Assembly (NCBI GenBank): GCA_028293825.1 | Contig: JAQGNY010000021.1 | Span: 1 to 43,391 of the forward strand | Origin: Verrucomicrobiaceae bacterium | GTDB taxonomy: Bacteria > Pseudomonadota > Gammaproteobacteria > Pseudomonadales > CAMLJR01 | DNA length: 43,391 bases | Direction of reading: 5' to 3' | Part shown: positions 16,826 through 25,409 of the stretch, one piece after another | Position numbering within the stretch: position 1 is the stretch's first letter | How the letters are laid out: every line of letters starts with the position of its first letter | Program-made: the position numbers and the translations under genes | The notes under the pieces: generated by a model | Database searches by the model: none | Told to the model about the DNA's origin: nothing | The model's input: the letters and a program-made list of their open reading frames with translations, nothing else

Positions 16826-17308
16826 ATGTCTGTGCATATTATTCGAGAACAAAAACGCACGCGTCTGATCTTCGCCGGAGCGCTCACCATTTACGAAACG
16901 GGTTCAGTTCGCAACACGATGCTCGATGTCTTGAGTGAATCCCGACCGATAGAAATGGATCTTGCCGGCGTGACCGAAATCGACATGAGCGGTGTGCAAT
17001 TGCTGCTGACGCTACGCGGCGAGAGCAATCTGCAATTTGTTGCCGGTACCAATACCGTTGTTACCCGTACGTTATTACAGCTGCTCAATTTGCAGCAGTC
17101 GCTCGAACAGCATACCGGGAATTGCAGGCGGGTAATTAAACCGCTCGGACAACTCTTGCGCGGTGTCAGTGGTTTTAGCGGCTCTACCATTCTTGGCGAT
17201 GGCAGTGTGGCACTGCTACTCGATGTGCCGACACTACTGGCGCATGCGAGCCGGTGCGATGGCGAATTAACCCACGCTTTAAAGAGCTATCACGCTAACG
17301 AACGTTAA
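16826..17308 (+). CDS. STAS domain fused to the C-terminal end of CheA
   Basis: 160 residues. The first 90 or so form an STAS fold with [20 protein letters not shown], where Ser corresponds to the usual phosphorylated or contact residue. From about residue 103 the sequence changes to [20 protein letters not shown] then [16 protein letters not shown], which is the end of the CheW-like P5 domain of CheA. No HPt, dimerisation or ATPase domain is present. Stand-alone STAS proteins commonly precede cheY-cheA in alternative chemosensory operons, so the simplest reading is an in-frame deletion joining the STAS gene to the 3' end of cheA. It is followed 26 bases later by the MCP gene. The ORF is intact and may still be expressed. 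Confidence 0.85.
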   Translation: MSVHIIREQKRTRLIFAGALTIYETGSVRNTMLDVLSESRPIEMDLAGVTEIDMSGVQLLLTLRGESNLQFVAGTNTVVTRTLLQLLNLQQSLEQHTGNCRRVIKPLGQLLRGVSGFSGSTILGDGSVALLLDVPTLLAHASRCDGELTHALKSYHANER

Positions 17309-17334
17309 ATTCAGGTTTCACAAGGAGCAACCTC

Positions 17335-18999
17335 ATGCAGTGGTTTATGAAATTGAAACTGGGACAAAAGCTGATTACCACCTTCGTGTGTGGCGCCGCA
17401 TTGACCGCCATCGTCGGTGGCTATGCGTTGACCCGTATCGCGGTGGTGGGCGGCCTGTTGCACGCGATGTACGCCAATAACTTGGTTGCGGTGCAACAAC
17501 TCGGCATAGCCGGTCAGCGCTTTGTCGTCCATACGCGCGGTGTGGGTCGTCTGCCGATGCAGAATCAAGCCGATGCTGACGCCACACTCGATCGGTTGAA
17601 AACACATTGGGCCGATATGCAAAAGCAAATGAATGCGTATCGCACCACACTGCTCAGCGATGTCGAAACCGGTCTTCTAAAAGAAATCGATACCCAAACG
17701 CCACTGTATCTGCACCAGGTTGATCAAGTGCGCGATTTGGCGCGGGCGAATAAAACCGCCGATGCGGTTCGTTTGATTAATACCGAGCTGCGGCAGACAT
17801 CGGGAAAAATCGAAGAGAGCTTTACGGCGTTGATGAATGAAAACAGTAGCCAGGGCCAACGCGCTGACGAGAACGCGGCGCAGCAAATCAAGCAAATGGA
17901 ATACACCATGGCGGCGGCCATTACTGCGGCCGTCATATTGGCTATTGCGTTCGGTCTTATCGTTACACGCATCATCACGCGGCAACTCGGTGGTGAACCC
18001 GACTACGCGGCCGCCGTGGTAGGACGCGTGGCGAGCGGCGACTTAACCGTGCAAATCGAATTACAAAAAAACGATAACACGAGTTTGCTCGCAGCGATGC
18101 GCAGCATGCTTGAGCGTCTCACCGCCATTATCGGCGAAGTGCGCAATTCGGCCGAGGGTTTGGCCGCTGCCTCTGAACAGGTTTCCGCCGCCTCCACCAT
18201 ATTGAGTCAGAACTCTTCAGAACAAGCGGCCAGCGTTGAAGAAACCAGTGCGTCGATGGAGCAGTTGTCCGCCACCGTCGCCCAGAATGCCGAAAATGCC
18301 GAAAATGCCGAAATAACAGATTCGATTGCGTCCCAATCATCGGCCGATGCCAGTGAAGGCGGCACCGCTGTGCGCGAAACCGTTGCCGCAATGAAAGCGA
18401 TCGCGGAAAAAATCAGCATCATTGATGACATTGCCTATCAGACTAATTTGTTAGCGCTCAATGCCGCGATTGAAGCCGCGCGTGCTGGCGATCATGGTCG
18501 CGGCTTCGCCGTGGTGGCCGCTGAAGTGCGCAAACTGGCCGAACGCTCGCAAGTTGCAGCACATGAAATTGGCGACCTTGCCGGCTCCAGCGTCAGCCTC
18601 GCTGGACGCGCTGGACTCCTGCTGTCTGACCTGGTGCCATCGATTGGTAAAACCGCCGATTTGGTGAAAGAAATCGCCGCTGCTTCGCAAGAACAGCGCA
18701 GTGGTCTCAGTCAAATCAATGTCGCTGTGGCTGAGTTATCAAAAGCGACGCAGGTCAATGCGACGGCATCGGAGGAACTATCTGCCACCTCGGAAGAAAT
18801 GAGCGCGCAAGCGGCGCAACTGCAGCAAATGACGCAATTCTTCAAAACGGGCGCTCAACCTTCCGTCGACAGTGTTGTTTCAAAACCAGCGGTAACGCAG
18901 CGGAAAAATAGGCGCCTCGGTGCGGTTGCAACGTCGACTGCGTTGCCCGGCAATGAGTCGCCTGATGATATGGCCGAAAGCCAATTCGTAAGATTCTGA
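17335..18999 (+). CDS. Methyl-accepting chemotaxis protein
   Basis: 554 residues. Transmembrane helix 1 lies at about 12-33, then a periplasmic four-helix-bundle sensor (about 34-185), helix 2 (about 190-212), a HAMP domain (about 213-265) and the cytoplasmic signalling coiled coil. The hairpin tip is intact ([43 protein letters not shown]), so CheW/CheA contacts are preserved. No CheR-binding pentapeptide is at the C-terminus. AAGGAG precedes the ATG, and cheW begins just after the stop. A 9-bp tandem repeat adds NAENAENAE in the adaptation helix, where relatives have one NAE/NAD unit. The normal partner CheA is missing nearby. Confidence 0.95.
   Translation: MQWFMKLKLGQKLITTFVCGAALTAIVGGYALTRIAVVGGLLHAMYANNLVAVQQLGIAGQRFVVHTRGVGRLPMQNQADADATLDRLKTHWADMQKQMNAYRTTLLSDVETGLLKEIDTQTPLYLHQVDQVRDLARANKTADAVRLINTELRQTSGKIEESFTALMNENSSQGQRADENAAQQIKQMEYTMAAAITAAVILAIAFGLIVTRIITRQLGGEPDYAAAVVGRVASGDLTVQIELQKNDNTSLLAAMRSMLERLTAIIGEVRNSAEGLAAASEQVSAASTILSQNSSEQAASVEETSASMEQLSATVAQNAENAENAEITDSIASQSSADASEGGTAVRETVAAMKAIAEKISIIDDIAYQTNLLALNAAIEAARAGDHGRGFAVVAAEVRKLAERSQVAAHEIGDLAGSSVSLAGRAGLLLSDLVPSIGKTADLVKEIAAASQEQRSGLSQINVAVAELSKATQVNATASEELSATSEEMSAQAAQLQQMTQFFKTGAQPSVDSVVSKPAVTQRKNRRLGAVATSTALPGNESPDDMAESQFVRF
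18286..18312 (+). repeat. 9-bp tandem repeat in the MCP gene
   Basis: Three exact copies of AATGCCGAA encode Asn-Ala-Glu three times. The unit keeps the frame but inserts a non-heptad number of residues in a coiled-coil arm. Confidence 0.9.
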
Positions 19000-19008
19000 G
19001 GTGCTGTG

Positions 19009-19500
19009 ATGGATCAGGAAAATTCTCAATATCTGCTGTTCAGTCTGGGCCATGAAACCTTTGGCATTGCCATCGGCGCCGTGCGCGAAATCATTGAATA
19101 CCCGAGCTTGACCACCCTTCCGCTAACCCCCGCGTTTATGCGCGGCGTAATCAATTTGCGTGGCGCGGTGGTACCGGTTGTCGATCTCTCGGCGCGTTTC
19201 GGTCGGCAGGCGACGATTATCGGCCGCCGCAGTTGTGTGGTGGTGATCGAGCCTCCCGCGGATGGACAGCATCGCCCCCTCGGTATCGTCGTCGACGGCG
19301 TGACCGAAGTAGTCCGCGTTGGTCCTTCGCAAATTGGTCAGCGCCCCCAATTCGGCAACGGACTGCGGGCGGATTTTGTCACTTGCGTCTTAAAACGCGA
19401 CAGTGGCTTTGTGATGATTCTCGATTTACCCGCGGTGCTGTCGTTCGCGGAGCTGGAGCAACTGGTTACCCAACCGCTGGCGAAAGTCGCCAGCGCTTAA
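19009..19500 (+). CDS. cheW: CheW chemotaxis coupling protein
   Basis: About 163 residues, a single CheW domain. It opens with YLLFSLGHETFGIAIGAVRE, has the RGVINLRGAVVPVVDLSARF core that contacts CheA and the receptor tip, and ends with the VTCVLKRDSGFVMILDLPAVL strand. CheW normally bridges MCP arrays to CheA; here the kinase is missing from the cluster. The ATG at 19009 has GAGG seven bases upstream; a GTG one codon earlier is less likely. It begins only nine bases after the MCP stop, so the two are co-transcribed. Confidence 0.94.
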   Translation: MDQENSQYLLFSLGHETFGIAIGAVREIIEYPSLTTLPLTPAFMRGVINLRGAVVPVVDLSARFGRQATIIGRRSCVVVIEPPADGQHRPLGIVVDGVTEVVRVGPSQIGQRPQFGNGLRADFVTCVLKRDSGFVMILDLPAVLSFAELEQLVTQPLAKVASA

Positions 19501-19529
19501 AATTTTTCTCAAACATACTTGAGGTTTAC

Positions 19530-20768
19530 ATGCTGAGTCCCGTGATCAAACAGCAAGGCGCATTGGTCGTTGAAGACAATGCCCTGCAACGAGCCAGCAC
19601 CGTGCGAGCATTGCGGCGCGTCGGCATAACCACACTGCACGAAGCCGAAAACGGCATTGCCGCACTGACGGTCATCGATCGTTTGCTGGTGCCACCGGCC
19701 ATCGTGGTGCTGGATCTCGATATGCCCGGCATGGATGGTATCGAACTCGTGCAGCAGTTGGCCGCCAACAACTATCGACCGGCGATTATTATCGCCAGCA
19801 ATGCCGACACGATTTTAATCAGCGCGGTCGAAACGATTGTCAGCGAATTAAAAATGCCGTTGCTGGGCTCGACAAAAAAACCATTACTCGACACGTTTCT
19901 CATCGAAGCGTTGAGCTGCTTCGATCAAGGTCTGCATCAACAATGCGAGACCGTGCTCGAGCGCGTCGTGCTGACCCCCGAGCATTTACAACACGCGCTC
20001 ACTCACGGTGAAATTCAGGCGCATTACCAGCCCAAAATTGCCGTGCACAACAGCACATTGGCTGGTGTCGAAGCGCTGGCACGCTGGCACAGTGACCGCT
20101 GGGGTTCGATTATACCGGCGCGATTTATTCCGCTGGCAGAACAGTTCGGACTTATCAATCAATTGACCCTGTGTATTATCGATACGGTGCTCGCAGATAT
20201 GCGCAACTGGCGCCAAAGTGGTATCGATCTGCCGGTATCAATTAATTTGTCCGCGCGGTCATTAGCCGACCCCGATTTTTTAGAACAAATGCTCGCGCGC
20301 ATCGAAGCCGCTGCCATCCGCCCACAATCGATTGTATTTGAGATTACCGAAAGTACGTTATTCAGCGACACGATAACATCGCTGGTCGCGGTCAGTCGGT
20401 TGCGGCTGAAGGGCTTTGGCGTTTCATTGGACGACTACGGCACCGGGTTTTCGTCGGTGCAGCAGTTATCCAAAATCCCCTTTACTGAATTAAAAATAGA
20501 TCGATCATTCGTCAGTGGCGCACCGTATAAAGAGCATTTGCGCACGATCCTGCAATCGTCGATTGAAATGGGTAAGCGGCTGGGTTTGCGCACTGTTGCC
20601 GAGGGCGTAGAAACCTTGGCCGAGTTACGGCTATTACAGAAACTCCACTGCGATGAAATTCAGGGCTATTTATTCGCGCGACCGATGCCGAGCAGCGATT
20701 TAAAAGACTGGTTCAATCACGACCAGGGTTGCGTGCGCGATATCTGTCGGCAAGGTACGGCGAATTAG
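19530..20768 (+). CDS. REC-EAL c-di-GMP phosphodiesterase (VieA/RocR-like)
   Basis: 412 residues from the ATG at 19530, which has GAGG five bases upstream. An open frame further left only overlaps cheW. The receiver (about 8-130) has the acidic pair in LVVEDN, the acceptor Asp in VVLDLDMPGMDG and Lys in GSTKKPLL. The EAL domain (about 150-400) is catalytically complete: EAL in GVEALARW, INLSARSL, FEITES, DDYGTGFSS and AEGVET. It should hydrolyse c-di-GMP under phosphorylation control. It ends the chemosensory operon and converges with a hybrid kinase that has an HPt domain, a possible phosphate donor. It opposes the cyclase at 13142 in activity. Confidence 0.93.
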   Translation: MLSPVIKQQGALVVEDNALQRASTVRALRRVGITTLHEAENGIAALTVIDRLLVPPAIVVLDLDMPGMDGIELVQQLAANNYRPAIIIASNADTILISAVETIVSELKMPLLGSTKKPLLDTFLIEALSCFDQGLHQQCETVLERVVLTPEHLQHALTHGEIQAHYQPKIAVHNSTLAGVEALARWHSDRWGSIIPARFIPLAEQFGLINQLTLCIIDTVLADMRNWRQSGIDLPVSINLSARSLADPDFLEQMLARIEAAAIRPQSIVFEITESTLFSDTITSLVAVSRLRLKGFGVSLDDYGTGFSSVQQLSKIPFTELKIDRSFVSGAPYKEHLRTILQSSIEMGKRLGLRTVAEGVETLAELRLLQKLHCDEIQGYLFARPMPSSDLKDWFNHDQGCVRDICRQGTAN

Positions 20769-20793
20769 CCACCGCCTGATTAAAACAATCTCG

Positions 20794-23700
20794 CTAAACG
20801 CGTTGGGCAAGGCCCAACGCGCCCAACAAGGGCCGCAACCCATCGATTAGGCGTGCCACCTCGGTATTGAAAGCAGCGAGTTGTTCGCGATCAATGTGCT
20901 CGGTTTCTAAATCACGCTCGATTCCCGCACAAATTTTTTGCAGCCCCTGCGCACCAATCGTTCCTGCGAGCGACTTCAGCGAATGCACCAAATGCATTGC
21001 AGCAGCGAAATCGCCGAGTTGTAGCGCGACCGCAAATTGTTGCGGCAAGTCGGCACGCTCCTCGACAAAGCGCTGCATAATTCGCGCGTACAACGATTCG
21101 CGGCCCAGTAATAAATTTATCGCTTTGGCGGTGTCGAGTCCCAATGCCTGTAACTGCGTATGCGGCAACCCATGCTCGCGCACGCCGTCATTTAATGGCG
21201 CAGCGTCGAGCGATCGCGGCTGACCGAGCCAATGGCTCAATGTCGCCAGTAATTGTGCGGGCTCGATGGGCTTAGCCACGTAATCGTTCATGCCGGCTTC
21301 AAGACAGCGCTCGCGGTCGCCTGGCAATGCATTCGCGGTCATTGCAATAATTAACGGCTGCGCGTTGGCACTATCAGCGCGGATCGCGCGTGTCGCGGCA
21401 ACACCATCGAGCACCGGCATTTGCATATCCATCAACACCACATCGAATGTTTCCGCCTTTACCATTTGCACAGCCTCGGCACCGTTATTGGCTACGCTGA
21501 CCTGTGTGCCGAATGAACGCAGAATCGCAACAGCCACCTCCTGATTGATGTCGTTGTCCTCAACCAGCAATACCCGTTTATGGCTAAGATCGATCAAGTC
21601 GATAGCGCCACGCGCAATGACGTGACGCGGTGCACCACTATAATTCTGCAGTTCGGGTTGCTCCGCCGCCGCCAGAGCGACTTCAAAGGTAAACGTACTG
21701 CCGACGCCAAGGGCGCTGCGCGCAGAAATAGTACCGCCCAACAGCTCCGCCAAACTTTTACAAATCGCCAATCCCAAACCGGTGCCTTCGAACTGGCGGG
21801 TCGATGAATTATCGACCTGGGAAAAAGGTTTAAACAGTTGCTGCAATGACGCGTCCGAGATTCCCAGACCGGTATCGCTCACGGCAAAGCGCAAGGTGAT
21901 GAAATCTGCCTCAGTTCCGGCTGTACTGACACCCAAGGTCACGCCACCGGTTTGGGTAAACTTCACCGCGTTACTGCAAAAATTAATCAGGATCTGACCG
22001 ATGCGCAGCGAGTCGCCAATAAACGCCATCGGTAAATGCGGATCGAGCTCAACCTGCAACTGCAAACCTTTTTCGTCCGCTTTATCACCGACAAAATCAA
22101 TCACGTGTCCAATGAGCTGCTGCAACGAAAATGGCGCATTGTCGAGCGTGAGCTTGCCCGCTTCAATTTTCGAATAATCTAAAATCGAATTGATAATGCC
22201 GAGTAGGTGTTGCCCTGCATTACGAATTTTTTCGACATAATTGCGCGCCTGTGATGGCAGTGTGCCGTTTAATGCAAGATAGGACATCCCGATAATTGCA
22301 TTCATCGGGGTGCGGATTTCATGGCTCATATTGGCGAGGAAATCCGACTTCGCGCGCGCACCGGCTTCTGCAGCGTCGCGCGCCTCGGCCAGCTCCTTGG
22401 TGCGATTATCAACGCGTATTTCTAAATCGCGATTGAGTGTTTCCAATTCGTGCTGGGCCTGGACCTGCACCGAAATATCGCTCACCACCATACCGACACC
22501 AATCACCTCGGTTTCATCGACATTTTTAACCGGAAAGCTGAGAATACTTACCGTCACACCGGTATGGGGAAAATAATGGATGAGTGTGGTCAACGCGCCG
22601 CAACGCAACGCTTTTTTATGTTCACCGACATAAATTTTCGCCACTTCCGTACTGCACAATTCCCAATCCGTTTTACCACTCGATTCACCGGGGGCAGTGC
22701 CGCGCAATTCTTCAAAAGCGCGATTCGCCATTTGGATAACACCATCGACATCGCGCAGCACAGTGCCATTCGGCGAATGTTCGCGGAAGGCCCTATGCTG
22801 CATTTCACTTTGCATTAAATTTTGCCGCACTCTGCGTTGAAAGATGGTCAGAAAAATAATCAGCGCAGCCGCTACCGCGGTAAATCCCCACACCGCATAG
22901 CGAGAAATTTGCGACGCGTAAAATGCCTCTGCCCAATCCTCTTCAACGACCACGCCCATATCCATTTCGGGCAACCATCGACCGGCTCCCACCACCGGCT
23001 TACCGCGATAGTCCGGGTAATTTTCCAGATAGCCGGTGTTGGCGCTTTTAGTCTGCAACAAACGCTCGGCCACCAAAGTTAAGGGGGCGGTGTTTAACGG
23101 TCCATTTTGCTGTTTCGCGCCGTTGGGCACTCGTTGCATTGCCGGTTCACGCGCAAATAGGTGATAGGCGCTCCACCCCGACTCAAACGCCTTGAGCTTT
23201 TTGATGTTCTCCTCGAAGCGGCTGGGCGACAAAATACGGCCAGTGCCGTCGACGACATACGCTTCTCCGGTTTCTCCGGTTCGCGCGGCCTCGAGTAATT
23301 TAAACAGGCGAAGTGTGGGATCGGAGCGTAGGCACAGAAAGCCCACCACACTGTCGTGAAGGACGATGCGCGCACAGGCCAGTTGATACAGAGTGCCTTG
23401 CGGCCGTGGGTGGCCATCATCGATAACGGGGCGTTGCGACGAGACGGGTGGGGAGTCTGACGCGCCATACACCAGCGCGCGCTGCATTGCCGCTTTGCCC
23501 AGCGGCGTTGCCGGCTGGCCGACATAGGCGGGACTGGAGGCCGCGACGATTACGTAATCACGATTGATGATGCTGTAACCGACAAAACCGCGACTGCGAT
23601 AACTGGTGGTAATCCAAGCGGCCAAGGCGCTGGTGGCCGATTGATCTGCGGGGGCGGCGATTACTGCATTCGCCAGTATCACCAGTTCATTCGTTTCCGC

Positions 23701-23910
23701 GATCACGCGCACTCGGTCGATATCGTCCTCGGACATCAGTTTGATCAGACTGGCAATCGAGTCGAGATTCGCCATTATGTGATTCGAGACATAGCGGCGA
23801 TCGGCTGATTTAATGACATCGATAATGGCTATGCTCAACAGAATGAGCACGATGACAGAAGCGGCGGTAACGATAGCGGGAACTGTTTTTTTTATGGTTT
23901 GAATGTTCAT
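20794..23910 (-). CDS. Hybrid sensor histidine kinase with Cache-like sensor, PAS, REC and HPt
   Basis: 1038 residues. Transmembrane helices at about 10-32 and 338-357 enclose a periplasmic Cache-like sensor of about 300 residues. Then come PAS (about 370-485), a coiled coil, and the histidine kinase with H530 in NMSHEIRTPMNAIIG. The ATPase boxes are CSNAVKFT, SDTGLGI and GTGLGLAIC. The receiver has the acceptor D828 in VVLMDMQMPVLDG and Lys in VAKPIEP. The C-terminal HPt has H976 in HSLKSLAG. The BarA-like layout allows His-Asp-His relay to a separate regulator. The facing REC-EAL protein and the FixJ-type regulator at 15529 both lack a cognate kinase in this window, so either could be its target. 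A 9-bp hairpin covers its 3' end. Confidence 0.94.
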   Translation of the reverse strand: MNIQTIKKTVPAIVTAASVIVLILLSIAIIDVIKSADRRYVSNHIMANLDSIASLIKLMSEDDIDRVRVIAETNELVILANAVIAAPADQSATSALAAWITTSYRSRGFVGYSIINRDYVIVAASSPAYVGQPATPLGKAAMQRALVYGASDSPPVSSQRPVIDDGHPRPQGTLYQLACARIVLHDSVVGFLCLRSDPTLRLFKLLEAARTGETGEAYVVDGTGRILSPSRFEENIKKLKAFESGWSAYHLFAREPAMQRVPNGAKQQNGPLNTAPLTLVAERLLQTKSANTGYLENYPDYRGKPVVGAGRWLPEMDMGVVVEEDWAEAFYASQISRYAVWGFTAVAAALIIFLTIFQRRVRQNLMQSEMQHRAFREHSPNGTVLRDVDGVIQMANRAFEELRGTAPGESSGKTDWELCSTEVAKIYVGEHKKALRCGALTTLIHYFPHTGVTVSILSFPVKNVDETEVIGVGMVVSDISVQVQAQHELETLNRDLEIRVDNRTKELAEARDAAEAGARAKSDFLANMSHEIRTPMNAIIGMSYLALNGTLPSQARNYVEKIRNAGQHLLGIINSILDYSKIEAGKLTLDNAPFSLQQLIGHVIDFVGDKADEKGLQLQVELDPHLPMAFIGDSLRIGQILINFCSNAVKFTQTGGVTLGVSTAGTEADFITLRFAVSDTGLGISDASLQQLFKPFSQVDNSSTRQFEGTGLGLAICKSLAELLGGTISARSALGVGSTFTFEVALAAAEQPELQNYSGAPRHVIARGAIDLIDLSHKRVLLVEDNDINQEVAVAILRSFGTQVSVANNGAEAVQMVKAETFDVVLMDMQMPVLDGVAATRAIRADSANAQPLIIAMTANALPGDRERCLEAGMNDYVAKPIEPAQLLATLSHWLGQPRSLDAAPLNDGVREHGLPHTQLQALGLDTAKAINLLLGRESLYARIMQRFVEERADLPQQFAVALQLGDFAAAMHLVHSLKSLAGTIGAQGLQKICAGIERDLETEHIDREQLAAFNTEVARLIDGLRPLLGALGLAQRV
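20800..20820 (-). terminator. Hairpin at the 3' end of the hybrid kinase gene
   Basis: GCGTTGGGC (20800-20808) and GCCCAACGC (20812-20820) form a perfect 9-bp stem with a 3-base loop, inside the last codons of the kinase between two convergent genes. Downstream on the minus strand is only a loose T-rich stretch (GTTTAGCGAGATTGTTTTAA). It may terminate leftward transcription or just block read-through. Confidence 0.5.
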
Positions 23911-24427
23911 TGCGTTTGATGGTGCTCCGTCTCCGCGGATGCGATATCAGAATCCCTACCTTTTGTTATTCTTCCTGAGCAGCGAGTTTAGGCAATTTCA
24001 GTGCTACCGTCATGGGCAAGGCTGTCGCTGCAACGGCGGCTGTCGGCAGGGCGTTCTTTAGTGGACTTCCTGAGCTCTGAAAAGCAGACTGTTCGGGCGG
24101 TATTTCAAGCTTTACTCGAAAATCGACGACAACCCCGATCTGCGCACCCGATGTCCTCCAATAACCGCTAGAGCGCTAAATTTAGCAATTACGGATGGTC
24201 CGCTTTAGCCGAGGACCGACGATTAATTATTTTTTGGTGTAACAGCAAGCCGGCCAAAACAGGCTCTCCGGCTTATTGCTTTACAGAGCCATTCAATTAA
24301 ACCCTTGCGCCTGCTCGTCTCGATAACGTTTATTAACACCATAGATAATCAATGTATGTCCGGATGCTGTTGAGCCACACATTGCCGGTAGAGCGCTGAC
24401 AGTAACGGGATATCGCCGTCGACTTTT
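23911..24427. other. Gene-free spacer, 517 bases
   Basis: No gene is convincingly present. On the minus strand a frame of about 65 codons without a good start ends at about 23969 (tail LKLPKLAAQEE) and may be a decayed gene end. An imperfect inverted repeat with GCCGG/CCGGC arms lies at about 24250-24275, downstream of the SDR gene at 24428; it lacks a T-tract, so its role as a terminator is doubtful. Confidence 0.4.
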
Positions 24428-25258
24428 TCACGGCATATATGCGCCGCCACTGACACTAATGAGCTGGCCGGTGATGTAGCTGGACCGCTCTGATGCTAAG
24501 AACATGGTCAGATTGGCCACGTCCTCTGGACGACCCAAACGCGCAATCGGCAAGCTGCTTATGCCTAGTAAAGTGCCATCGTTGACCGCCTGCTCCATGC
24601 CTTCCAATGTTCCTATTTGTTCGAAGCCGAAACGGTTCCAGAAGCTACCGCCGCCGATGTCGTCTTCATGGTAAGGCACGATCCAGCCGGGACAAATATT
24701 GTTGACCCGCACTCCGCGCTTCGCCCAATTCCAAGCCATTATTTTGGTAGCGCTGTTGACGAAACCTTTGGTCGCGCCGTAATGCCCCACGTTAGTCGCA
24801 GCTTCTCCATGCAACGATGAATTAGATGAAATATTGATAATGGACCCGCCGCGTCCAAACATATCTTGAGATACGGCCTGACAACAATTCATCACGCCGT
24901 CGATATTGAGGGCGATTTCCCAACGGCGCGCTTCTTCGTCGATATCCTCGATCGTCGCCAGATGCGCCACGCCGCCGGCATTATTTACGAGTACATCAAT
25001 GAGGCCGAATTGCAGATGTGCCTTTTCGATCATCGCATCCACGCTCGCACGCTGAGTGACATCGGTGGACACGCTCAATACTTTTCCAGGAAGACCTTGT
25101 TCTTGCGCTTTCTTCGCGAGCTTTTCGCCGGTCGCTTCGTCGCGGGAAGCGTTGACCACGTTGCAACCCTCTCGAGCGAATTCAAGCACTAAACCCTGAC
25201 CAATACCGCCGCTGCCACCGGTGATAATTACTGTTTTGCCGTTCAGTCCCAATTCCAT
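24428..25258 (-). CDS. Short-chain dehydrogenase/reductase
   Basis: 276 residues, classical SDR. Cofactor loop TGGSGGIG at 13-20, NNAG at 92-95, catalytic Ser in INISSNSS (about 145) and Y160-x3-K164 in GHYGATKG. The Arg at 39 after strand beta-2 (NASRDE) suggests NADP preference. The start at 25258 is chosen because GAGAAG lies just upstream and the SDR fold begins immediately. It is the last gene of the leftward seven-gene catabolic run and presumably oxidises or reduces a hydroxyl/keto intermediate; substrate unknown. A 151-base gap separates it from the DUF1214-like gene. Confidence 0.92.
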   Translation of the reverse strand: MELGLNGKTVIITGGSGGIGQGLVLEFAREGCNVVNASRDEATGEKLAKKAQEQGLPGKVLSVSTDVTQRASVDAMIEKAHLQFGLIDVLVNNAGGVAHLATIEDIDEEARRWEIALNIDGVMNCCQAVSQDMFGRGGSIINISSNSSLHGEAATNVGHYGATKGFVNSATKIMAWNWAKRGVRVNNICPGWIVPYHEDDIGGGSFWNRFGFEQIGTLEGMEQAVNDGTLLGISSLPIARLGRPEDVANLTMFLASERSSYITGQLISVSGGAYMP

Positions 25259-25409
25259 ATTATCTTCTCGCGAGTGAATATTTTGCGGTGCAAAAGTGCG
25301 TTGTTCAGCGTGCGAAACCGTGCAGATATTTGGCGACATCTGATTCGAGTTTGCGCATCGAACGACGTTGCCTTATACCCGCGCATTCGCTTCAATCGAA
25401 GTCATGTAT

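Noticed and set aside
19233-19529. Upstream extension of the REC-EAL frame overlapping cheW
   Set aside because: The extension is Arg/Trp-rich, overlaps cheW, and a well-placed GAGG-ATG at 19530 begins the receiver domain exactly.
23969-24175. Minus-strand open frame of about 65 codons ending LKLPKLAAQEE
   Set aside because: No good start codon or ribosome site and no recognisable domain; noted only in the spacer entry.
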